Positions 1 through 5,140 of a stretch of 5,274 bases of DNA are shown here, piece after piece. The stretch is from Deltaproteobacteria bacterium. GTDB lineage: Bacteria; Desulfobacterota; Syntrophia; Syntrophales; Smithellaceae. The stretch spans positions 1 through 5,274 of the forward strand of contig JAGFXG010000199.1 in assembly GCA_017860985.1 (NCBI GenBank), read 5' to 3'. The notes beneath the pieces were generated by a model, which saw only the letters and a list, made by a program, of their open reading frames with translations, was not told the DNA's origin and made no database searches. Each line of letters opens with the position of its first letter. Within the stretch, counting starts at the first letter, position 1. Made by a program: the position numbers and the translations under genes.

Positions 1-409
1 AACCGGCCGCGCCGTGCGTGAGACCGTGATAAACGGCCGCTGAGTAGTTTGCCGCGCCAAAAATGGCTGTCGGCAGAAAAACACCGATGGTAAACGGCAA
101 CTGCTGACCACCCGCTTCATAGGGGAAAGTCGACGCAATCCATCCGCCCGTACCCGCCTCACGCATGATGTCGCGGACCCTTGGATGCACCCTGACCTCG
201 CCCTTCACATATTCAGGCGCCTTGCGGTCCATTTCCTCGAAAAGAGGTTTGAAGAGATCCTTGCCCATTCTCATTGCCGTATCCAGGATCATGTCGAAAA
301 CTTCCCGGCTGTGGTCGGCATAGCGGGGATATTTGAGCAATGCTTCGGTGTCGTTCAGTTCGTACAATAAAAACTTCAAATTTCGTTCACTGATAAATTT
401 TTCTGCCAT
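1..409 (-). CDS. Acyl-CoA dehydrogenase, N-terminal part (runs off the left edge)
   Basis: The first 136 codons of a flavin-dependent acyl-CoA dehydrogenase are visible; the rest lies beyond base 1. Such enzymes oxidise the alpha-beta bond of an acyl-CoA in the cytoplasm and pass electrons to electron-transfer flavoprotein. Residues 9-17 (RNLKFLLYE) resemble the short extension that precedes the N-terminal domain in the large (about 600-residue) acyl-CoA dehydrogenases common in syntrophic and sulfate-reducing Desulfobacterota. A helical segment follows, then GGWIASTFPYEAGGQQLP at 88-105, the usual glycine-rich motif of the N-terminal domain. The FAD-binding and catalytic-base regions are outside the window, so activity and chain-length preference cannot be judged. 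The ATG at 409 is preceded by GAGG (418-421) with an 8-base spacer. The gene follows the DUF6125-like gene after 188 bases, leaving room for its own promoter. The family call is firm; the substrate is unknown. Confidence 0.9.
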   Translation of the reverse strand, partial: MAEKFISERNLKFLLYELNDTEALLKYPRYADHSREVFDMILDTAMRMGKDLFKPLFEEMDRKAPEYVKGEVRVHPRVRDIMREAGTGGWIASTFPYEAGGQQLPFTIGVFLPTAIFGAANYSAAVYHGLTHGAAG

Positions 410-480
410 ATTTTTTTCCTCGATTCTAAATTATCGACGTCCGAGCCTTAAAACAAGGACTACCGGGGTTGATTGGAGTC

Positions 481-507
481 GTTATCATAGCTGCGGGGTC
501 ACGTCAA
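481..507 (-). promoter_or_regulatory. Possible sigma-70-type promoter for the acyl-CoA dehydrogenase gene
   Basis: On the minus strand TTGACG (502-507) matches the -35 consensus at five of six bases. GATAAC (481-486) follows after 15 bases and is a moderate -10 match, and TATGAT overlaps it at a shorter spacing. The spacing is suboptimal, so this is a weak call. Its support is its place in the 188-base gap, about 70 bases upstream of the start codon. Confidence 0.25.
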
Positions 508-597
508 GAAGCTTATAACGCTCGTTGTAAATAAGTCATGAGCCGCTTTGGGGGCAATGCTGCCCTGTTTTCCGTTCAACGGTCAGAAAGGGATCGA

Positions 598-1080
598 TCA
601 ACAGCGGGTAATAATGACTTCACAGCAGTCATCGCCGTGGTTTAAATTTTTTGTGTGGACCGCGCGGACTTTTATTTCATTCTCAAAGAGGCCGCCGACA
701 ATTCTTTCGTAGGTATGAATCGTAACAATACCGCAGTCGGCGACGCCGGCTTTGGCAATTGCTTTCTGCGTTTCGCAATCTGTAATGCGGACCGTGATCT
801 GATCCCCCTTCACGGTAATGACCCGCCCCTCGATTTTTAAAACCCTGCTGAAAATATCCATGGCATCCAGAAAGCTTTCCGGCCAGACCGGATTCCGGAT
901 ATATTTTTTCCGGAGGTTTTTACCGAAAACGTATGAGAATTGTTTCCAGGCTTCCACATCCATTTCCCAGGCCGTCTCGACGCCAAACTTTTTTGCAAGC
1001 GCCAGAAACCATGCCCCGTCCATACGGGTAAAGGCATACTGCGAGATTTCCATCATCTGTTCGTGTGACAAATTCATCAT
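598..1080 (-). CDS. Small DUF6125-like protein of unknown function
   Basis: A 160-residue soluble protein with no signal peptide or membrane segment. The N-terminal third is helical and carries MDGAWFLALAKKFG (20-33) followed by AWEMDVEAWK (37-46). I recognise this DG-x-WF...KFG...D-x-E-x-WK pattern from the DUF6125 family, which is related to the L-2-amino-thiazoline-4-carboxylic acid hydrolase-like proteins. The C-terminal half looks like alternating beta strands and ends in GDDCCEVIITRC, with cysteines at 152, 153 and 160. Such proteins often sit beside acyl-CoA dehydrogenase and CoA-metabolism genes in Desulfobacterota, as here, but no biochemical role is established that I know of. The open frame extends to a TTG at 1098. 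I chose the ATG at 1080 because AAGGA lies 10 bases before it, while the TTG has no ribosome binding site. The ATG at 1077 is a near-equal alternative. The gene is real with high confidence; the family call is moderate. Confidence 0.75.
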   Translation of the reverse strand: MMNLSHEQMMEISQYAFTRMDGAWFLALAKKFGVETAWEMDVEAWKQFSYVFGKNLRKKYIRNPVWPESFLDAMDIFSRVLKIEGRVITVKGDQITVRITDCETQKAIAKAGVADCGIVTIHTYERIVGGLFENEIKVRAVHTKNLNHGDDCCEVIITRC

Positions 1081-1090
1081 TGTTTCGTAA

Positions 1091-1095
1091 TCCTT
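1091..1095 (-). promoter_or_regulatory. Ribosome binding site deciding the start of the DUF6125-like gene
   Basis: AAGGA on the minus strand sits 10 bases before the ATG at 1080 and lies inside the longer reading frame that would begin with TTG at 1098. No purine-rich site precedes the TTG, so this site favours the 160-residue product. Confidence 0.6.
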
Positions 1096-1173
1096 CAAAA
1101 TAAAATCGGCTCAGCGAATCGTTCCCGTGGCATCATCACGGCCCGGTTCTGTGCGTTGCGAAATCTTACATGA

Positions 1174-1362
1174 TTATGGACTGCCGGTGAATTCGGCAAT
1201 CAAAGCGTTCACCTGATCTGCTTCTTCATGCTGAATCCAGTGTGAAGCGTCAGGGAGTGTAATGAGTCTGCCCTGTTTGCAGAAAGTCATGCTCTCGTAG
1301 GCCATTTCGGAAAGCAACGCAACATCTTTCATGCCCCAGATCAGGATCATGGGCATGGTCAC
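1174..1362 (-). pseudogene. Epoxide-hydrolase-like protein, C-terminal part, displaced by a one-base frameshift
   Basis: These 62 codons encode the last quarter of the alpha/beta hydrolase whose first part is at 1364-2026. The segment starts in TMPMILIWGMKDVAL, the strand and loop that carry the triad acid (Asp235 of the joined 284-residue product, counted from the ATG at 2029). It continues to LPDASHWIQHE, which carries the catalytic histidine (His263), and ends in a typical helical tail. It has no ribosome binding site of its own before its GTG or ATG codons, so independent translation is unlikely. As part of the joined protein it completes the fold at a normal family length; on its own it would be inactive. 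Whether the locus is a pseudogene, a sequencing artefact or expressed by recoding is left open (see 1361-1372). Confidence 0.75.
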
Positions 1363-1372
1363 GTCAAAACTT
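1361..1372 (-). other. Frameshift point: TTT-TGA-C in the hydrolase gene
   Basis: On the minus strand the upstream frame reads AAG TTT TGA and stops. Moving one base forward after TTT gives AAG TTT GAC GTG ACC ATG, which continues into the C-terminal domain with no missing or extra residues. The TTTT run (1366-1369) lets Phe-tRNA re-pair perfectly after a +1 slip, and TGA followed by C is a weak stop context, as in the prfB (RF2) site CTT-TGA-C. The nearest Shine-Dalgarno-like AGGA lies about 12 bases before TTT, much further than the 3 bases used in prfB. A homopolymer indel error in TTTT or the nearby AAAA is equally compatible. Confidence 0.7.
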
Positions 1373-2026
1373 TTCGGTGGTTCCTGGAATCATCGCGCGA
1401 TACCAGTTCACCATCGCCGAAAAAGCTCCCGGCTGCATGAACGCTTTTCTGTATTCTTCAAGTTCTTCCGGTGTAAATGCCCCTGGTCGACTTGTGGCGG
1501 CCAGAAGGTTTACCGGCCAGGCGTAGTTGTTGACCGAAGCAAATTTTTCAACAGCACCCGGCAGCTGAAAATAAAAAATATACCAGCTTTTCTGCATCTG
1601 CCTGGGATTGGTAAACAGCGTTCTGGCCATTATTTTCGGGTGGGGTACGTTCAGAATAACGAGCTTTGCTACCCGGTCGGGATATTTTAGCGCAACCCAC
1701 CAGGACACCGAAGCCCCCCAGTCATGACCGACCAGAAAAATCTGCTTGCGCTGGTAAGCGTCGATCAGACCGACAATATCTTTGGCCAGTTCATCAATTT
1801 TATAGGCGGCAATTCCATCAGGTTTGTCGCTCAGGTTATACCCCCGCTGATCGGGAGCAACGACCAGATAACCTTTCTTCGCAAAATATGAGAGCTGTTT
1901 GCGCCAGGCATACCAGAACTCGGGAAAACCATGGAGAAAAAGAAGCATCGGACCATCGGCAGGTCCGGCTTCCATCACATGAAGCTTAATCCCGTTGGTC
2001 TCAATAAAACGTTCACGTAAGTCCAT
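1364..2026 (-). CDS. Epoxide-hydrolase-like alpha/beta hydrolase, N-terminal part (frameshifted gene)
   Basis: This part holds most of an alpha/beta hydrolase. It has the oxyanion-hole motif HGFPE (33-37 counted from the ATG at 2029), APDQRGYNLSDKP (58-70), the nucleophile elbow GHDWGA with Asp103, NVPHP (127-131), and the lid with WYIFYFQLPG (149-158) and NWYRAM (208-213). The Asp nucleophile and two lid tyrosines (Tyr150 or Tyr153, and Tyr210) are the signature of epoxide hydrolases, where the tyrosines polarise the epoxide oxygen. Haloalkane or fluoroacetate dehalogenases share the fold and Asp nucleophile but usually lack this tyrosine pair. The frame stops at TGA (1364-1366), before the triad acid and histidine, which lie one frame over at 1174-1362. 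Two ATGs are adjacent; the one at 2026 is preferred because AAAGGAG is 5 bases from it but only 2 from the ATG at 2029. The gene lies 114 bases downstream of the flavin reductase. The protein is cytoplasmic. Confidence 0.85.
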   Translation of the reverse strand: MDLRERFIETNGIKLHVMEAGPADGPMLLFLHGFPEFWYAWRKQLSYFAKKGYLVVAPDQRGYNLSDKPDGIAAYKIDELAKDIVGLIDAYQRKQIFLVGHDWGASVSWWVALKYPDRVAKLVILNVPHPKIMARTLFTNPRQMQKSWYIFYFQLPGAVEKFASVNNYAWPVNLLAATSRPGAFTPEELEEYRKAFMQPGAFSAMVNWYRAMIPGTTEKF

Positions 2027-2031
2027 CATAT

Positions 2032-2038
2032 CTCCTTT
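2032..2038 (-). promoter_or_regulatory. Ribosome binding site of the hydrolase gene
   Basis: AAAGGAG on the minus strand is a strong Shine-Dalgarno sequence. It lies 2 bases from the first ATG and 5 bases from the second, so the second (2026) is the likelier start. A strong site suggests the gene is, or was recently, translated. Confidence 0.7.
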
Positions 2039-2066
2039 ATGGAAGGTTGATAGGCTGTAGTCTTTA

Positions 2067-2135
2067 AGGCTGTTAGCCTCATTTGTCGGGCGCTTGCGCC
2101 CGTTCCCTTGTTCCTTGTTCCTTGGGTCTTGACCC
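2067..2135. repeat. Cluster of three small hairpins and a tandem heptamer in the gap
   Basis: The gap between the flavin reductase and the hydrolase holds AGGCT-GTT-AGCCT (2067-2079), the perfect palindrome CGGGCGC-TT-GCGCCCG (87 to 102 of the 2000s, i.e. 2087-2102), three copies of GTTCCTT, the first with an extra C (2102-2123), and GGGTC-TT-GACCC (2124-2135). On the minus strand none is followed by a T-run, so they do not look like terminators of the leftward transcript. They may be a dispersed intergenic repeat or an mRNA-processing or stability element. Confidence 0.6.
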
Positions 2136-2140
2136 TTTTT

Positions 2141-4099
2141 TTAAATGTCCCAGGCGGCCTTCGCCCCCTCCGTCGTCGCTTCAATAATCCTGCGGGGTGC
2201 CGCGGCATCGCCAATGATAAAGTGACGAATGCCTTTTTTCGCAAGCATGTCTTTCAGGGTATTGCGTGGTGTCACACCGACGGCAACAATGACCTGGTTT
2301 ACGGGTTCAAGCCTGAGATCTTCGCCTTTTTTCGTCACGACAACCGATCCCTCCGTAATCTGCTTGACGGTTGTACCAAACATCAGTTTGACCCCTTCCG
2401 CCCGAAGACGTTTATGCAGCATATAGCCGTGCGCGGCCAATGCCAGAACGGGTGAAGTAGCCAGCATCTCCACCAGCGTAATATCCTTGATGCCCTTCTC
2501 GCGAAGGAAATCAGCCGTTTCCATCCCCACTAAGCCCCCGCCGATGACAACGACGTGATCCCTGGGTTTGACTTCGCCATCCAGAATCTGCCAGGCGTCA
2601 CAAACGATGGATGCGTTGATTCCTTCAGCAGGACAGGTGGATTTTCCGGCCCCTATGGCCAGAACAACGGCATCGGGTTTACCGTCTTCAATCATCGCCT
2701 CCGTGACTTCTGTGTTCGTTTTAATCGTTACGCCTTTTTTTATGCAGTTTGCGGTAAGGGTTTTAATATACCTGCCATATACTTCTTTGTGGGGTGCTTT
2801 TGCGGCATAACGAACGTTGCCGCCCGTCTGGCTTTCCTGCTCGAAGAGAGTTACCTTATGTCCGAGACGTGCGGCCTCGAAAGCGGCGGTCAGTCCACCC
2901 GGTCCACCGCCGACGACCCAGACATTGCGGCTGACTGCCGCAGGACCCGCCGGGTAAAGCAGCTCCTGACCGGTTTGAGGATTAATGGCGCAACGAATCG
3001 GCAGCGCCTCCAGGGAAAGGCGCTCAATGCATCCCTGATTACATGCGAGGCATTCCAGGGTGTCCTCGGGGTGCCCTTCCCGGGCGTTTTTCAAAAAATC
3101 GGGATCGGCAAGATGCTGGCGCGCCACGGCAATCATGTCGGCGTCTCCCCGGGCAATAACTTCATCCATCATATAAGGATCGACATAGCGTCCGACGGAA
3201 ATGACGGGGACCGTCGTGACTTCTTTAATTTTCCTGGACAGAAACGCCTTGAAACCGGACCCGTATTCAACAGGCGCGCTCGGGTTCGGTGTATCGATGT
3301 TTACGGCGGGACTGCCATGCGTGCCAAAGGACACATTGATGATGTCCGCACCGGCGGCAACCAGATCGGGAATAATCGTCTGCATATCAGAGATGGTATA
3401 GCCGTTCTTGATGCACTCCTCGCCGGAAATCCGGATGGACATGGGAAAATCCGGACCGACCTGCTTGCGGGCCTCCTTAAGGCACTCGATCATAAAGCGG
3501 GACCGTCCGCGGAAATCGCCCCCGTATTGATCCGTGCGCTGATTGCTGTTTGCCGAAAGAAACTGCATGAGCAGATAGCCATGCGCTCCATGAAGCTCGA
3601 TGGCGTCGAACCCTGCTTCCCTTGCTCGTCGCGCCCCTGACCCGAAGGCGGCGATGGTTTCCTGAATATCGTCCAGTGTCATCTCGCGCGGCGTTCCCAA
3701 AAAACCGAAGATATAGCTCGGGATAGCGGAAGGCCCGATTGCCTTATTTTTCTTTTGCAGCAGGTAGTTTTCACGGCCTGTATGGTGAAGCTGCATAGCA
3801 ATTTTGCTTCCCTGAGCATGCACCACATCAGCCAGTTTGCTCAAGCCGGGAATGAATTTGTCATCCCAGACGCCGATGCATCGCGGTCCTGCAGAACCCA
3901 AAGGGTGCACCTCCGTGATCTCGGTGATAATAAGACCGGCGCCGCCCTGGGCCCTGCGCTTGATATAGGCCAGGTTCGCTTCGCTGACGGTGCTGTCGTC
4001 ATTGCCCAGAGCTGTTCCCATAGGCGGCATGACCAGGCGGTTGGAAAGTTCAAGGGAACGGATTTTGATTGGTGCTAATAAGTGCTGAAGGGTTTTCAT
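2141..4099 (-). CDS. FMN/FAD/4Fe-4S NADH:flavin oxidoreductase, 2,4-dienoyl-CoA reductase type
   Basis: A 652-residue, three-part enzyme close in length and architecture to E. coli FadH (about 670). Residues 1-345 form an old-yellow-enzyme TIM barrel with NRLVMPPMG (20-28), QLHHTGR (103-109), ELHGAHGYLLMQF (168-180) and NQRTDQYGG (186-194). Tyr175 and His261 align, by my reading, with the FadH catalytic Tyr and His. The cluster motif C350-x2-C353-x3-C357-x12-C370 binds 4Fe-4S. VVGGGPGG (395-402) is the FAD-binding loop, and VVVIGGGLVGMETA (516-529) the NAD(P)H-binding one, with a closing IIGDAA (628-633). NAD(P)H electrons would pass through FAD and the cluster to FMN and reduce an activated C=C bond in the cytoplasm. 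The same architecture occurs in BaiCD/BaiH steroid reductases and trimethylamine dehydrogenase, so the substrate is open. The frame reaches a TTG at 4105, but the ATG at 4099 has AAAGGAG 7 bases upstream. Confidence 0.93.
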   Translation of the reverse strand: MKTLQHLLAPIKIRSLELSNRLVMPPMGTALGNDDSTVSEANLAYIKRRAQGGAGLIITEITEVHPLGSAGPRCIGVWDDKFIPGLSKLADVVHAQGSKIAMQLHHTGRENYLLQKKNKAIGPSAIPSYIFGFLGTPREMTLDDIQETIAAFGSGARRAREAGFDAIELHGAHGYLLMQFLSANSNQRTDQYGGDFRGRSRFMIECLKEARKQVGPDFPMSIRISGEECIKNGYTISDMQTIIPDLVAAGADIINVSFGTHGSPAVNIDTPNPSAPVEYGSGFKAFLSRKIKEVTTVPVISVGRYVDPYMMDEVIARGDADMIAVARQHLADPDFLKNAREGHPEDTLECLACNQGCIERLSLEALPIRCAINPQTGQELLYPAGPAAVSRNVWVVGGGPGGLTAAFEAARLGHKVTLFEQESQTGGNVRYAAKAPHKEVYGRYIKTLTANCIKKGVTIKTNTEVTEAMIEDGKPDAVVLAIGAGKSTCPAEGINASIVCDAWQILDGEVKPRDHVVVIGGGLVGMETADFLREKGIKDITLVEMLATSPVLALAAHGYMLHKRLRAEGVKLMFGTTVKQITEGSVVVTKKGEDLRLEPVNQVIVAVGVTPRNTLKDMLAKKGIRHFIIGDAAAPRRIIEATTEGAKAAWDI

Positions 4100-4106
4100 C
4101 GGCAAT

Positions 4107-4113
4107 CTCCTTT
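4107..4113 (-). promoter_or_regulatory. Ribosome binding site deciding the flavin reductase start
   Basis: AAAGGAG on the minus strand lies 7 bases before the ATG at 4099, the ideal distance, and only 1 base from the in-frame TTG at 4105. This rules out the two-residue-longer version. Confidence 0.8.
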
Positions 4114-4145
4114 AGCAAAAGAGTTTATTCGAATATGGCTTCAAG

Positions 4146-4181
4146 CCTTTGCCGCTGTCCCATAATGAACGACGGCAAAGG
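4146..4181. repeat. 9-bp perfect inverted repeat with an 18-base loop in the gap before the flavin reductase
   Basis: CCTTTGCCG (4146-4154) and CGGCAAAGG (4173-4181) are exact reverse complements, in the 123-base gap between the short-chain dehydrogenase stop and the flavin reductase start. On the minus strand no T-run follows, so it is not a canonical intrinsic terminator. It could be an mRNA hairpin tuning expression of the downstream gene, or a binding site for a dimeric regulator, although the 18-base spacing is long for that. Confidence 0.5.
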
Positions 4182-4222
4182 AAGAATCTGCAACCAAAAG
4201 TACAATAAAAACATTAGCCGGA

Positions 4223-5017
4223 TTAGTGTAATCCCAGCAGCAATCCACCGTCGATGACAATTTCGGTACCCGTTGTATAATTCGAGGCTTCGGATGCCAG
4301 GTAAATCGCCGCTCCGGCAATTTCATCCGGCTCTCCGATCCGGCAGGTCGGCAGATGCTTGCACATTTCTTCTTTTTGTTTTTTTGCCTCTTCCGGCGGC
4401 AAATGCGCCCAGTGAGAATTCATCATCTTGGTGCTGATGGGTCCCGGACAAATGGAATTGACCTGGATGTTGTCCCGCGCCAGTTCCATGGCAAACGAGC
4501 GTGTAATATGACGGACACCGGCTTTAGAGATGGAATACACACTGACAAAGGGTTCAGGATTGAAGCCGTCGATGGACGCAACGTTGATGATTTTTCCGCC
4601 GCCCTGTTTCTTCATGACTCTCGCCACCGCCTGACTCATGAAGTAAACACCCTTAAGATTGAGATTCATGATGGTGTCCCAGAGGCGCTCATCGGTATCG
4701 AGGACGGAAGCCATGGCGGGACTGGCGCCTGCATTGTTTACCAGAATGTCAATCCGGCCGAATTTCTGGAGAACCGTGTCCACCACCCGCTGGATTTCTT
4801 CAAACTTGCCGAGATGGGCGGGCACGACCAGGACATCACAGCCGATATTGGTCATCTCACAGGCTGTTGCCTCCAGATCCTGAGCCTTGCGGCTGGTGAT
4901 AACTACCTTGGCGCCGGCTTTCGCAAAACCATAGGCAATCGCCTGACCGATGCCGCGGCTGCCGCCGGTGACAATCGCCACCTTACCTTTTAATGAAAAT
5001 TGAGAAAGATCAAACAT
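4223..5017 (-). CDS. Short-chain dehydrogenase/reductase (classical SDR, FabG-like)
   Basis: A 264-residue classical SDR, the normal length, that interconverts an alcohol and a ketone with NAD(P)(H) in the cytoplasm. Visible motifs are TGGSRGIG (17-24, dinucleotide loop), NNAG (94-97) and the catalytic set Asn120 (NLKG), Ser148 (NVASIDG), Tyr161 and Lys165 (YSISK). PGPIST (191-196) and the C-terminal IDGG (255-258) follow. Arg43 after the second strand (TSRK) suggests a preference for NADP(H), which is inference. All catalytic residues are intact. The ATG at 5017 was chosen because AAAGGAG (5026-5032) lies 8 bases before it and the SDR fold begins at once. The 33-residue upstream extension reads through a hairpin and is not homologous sequence. 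It is the first complete gene after a likely terminator and may carry the promoter for the genes to its left. The substrate is not predictable; a hydroxyacyl-CoA or cyclic alcohol would fit the neighbours. Confidence 0.92.
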   Translation of the reverse strand: MFDLSQFSLKGKVAIVTGGSRGIGQAIAYGFAKAGAKVVITSRKAQDLEATACEMTNIGCDVLVVPAHLGKFEEIQRVVDTVLQKFGRIDILVNNAGASPAMASVLDTDERLWDTIMNLNLKGVYFMSQAVARVMKKQGGGKIINVASIDGFNPEPFVSVYSISKAGVRHITRSFAMELARDNIQVNSICPGPISTKMMNSHWAHLPPEEAKKQKEEMCKHLPTCRIGEPDEIAGAAIYLASEASNYTTGTEIVIDGGLLLGLH

Positions 5018-5025
5018 AGCAGGGG

Positions 5026-5032
5026 CTCCTTT
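5026..5032 (-). promoter_or_regulatory. Ribosome binding site of the short-chain dehydrogenase
   Basis: AAAGGAG on the minus strand, 8 bases before the ATG at 5017. It fixes the start and rejects the longer frame beginning at 5116. Confidence 0.8.
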
Positions 5033-5046
5033 GTATTTATTGTTCA

Positions 5047-5075
5047 AGAATAAAACTGTTAAAAGGAATATGCAA
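5047..5075 (-). promoter_or_regulatory. Possible promoter ahead of the short-chain dehydrogenase
   Basis: On the minus strand TTGCAT (5070-5075) and TATTCT (5047-5052) are separated by exactly 17 bases. They lie between the 15-bp hairpin and the SDR ribosome binding site, in AT-rich sequence. Each hexamer matches the sigma-70 consensus only partly, so position and spacing are the main support. Confidence 0.3.
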
Positions 5076-5092
5076 ATCTTTTGGAAAAGCCA

Positions 5093-5130
5093 TCCCGGAT
5101 GCCGGCAATTTGACATGCCGGCATCCGGGA
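5093..5130 (-). terminator. Strong 15-bp hairpin, probable terminator of the gene entering from the right
   Basis: TCCCGGATGCCGGCA (5093-5107) and TGCCGGCATCCGGGA (5116-5130) are perfect reverse complements around an 8-base loop. The hairpin begins 10 bases past the TAA at 5141-5143 in the direction of transcription. On the minus strand only a short T-run (TGGCTTTTCC) follows, so it is a weak canonical intrinsic terminator; it could instead be a repetitive palindromic element that protects mRNA 3' ends. Confidence 0.55.
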
Positions 5131-5140
5131 CACAGAACGT

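Noticed and set aside
552..582. Two small stems (GGGCA/TGCCC and CCGTT/AACGG) after the DUF6125-like gene as a terminator
   Set aside because: The stems are 5 bp or less and no T-run follows on the transcribed strand.
1125..1141. CCGTG/CACGG stem in the gap between the hydrolase and the DUF6125-like gene
   Set aside because: A 5-bp stem with a 7-base loop and no tail is expected by chance in sequence of this composition.
2026..2244. 72-codon minus-strand frame spanning the flavin reductase end and the gap
   Set aside because: Low-complexity, arginine/lysine-rich translation of the hairpin cluster and out-of-frame reductase sequence; no family resemblance.
2555..3640. 361-codon open frame on the plus strand
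   Set aside because: It lies wholly antisense to the flavin reductase, whose motifs are unmistakable. Its translation shows no recognisable domain, so it is a shadow frame.
4355..4993. 212-codon open frame on the plus strand
   Set aside because: Antisense to the short-chain dehydrogenase with no recognisable protein features.
5018..5116. 33-residue N-terminal extension of the short-chain dehydrogenase with a hydrophobic stretch resembling a signal peptide
   Set aside because: It is read through the hairpin and the promoter region. A good ribosome binding site precedes the ATG at 5017, and cytoplasmic SDRs start right at the fold.
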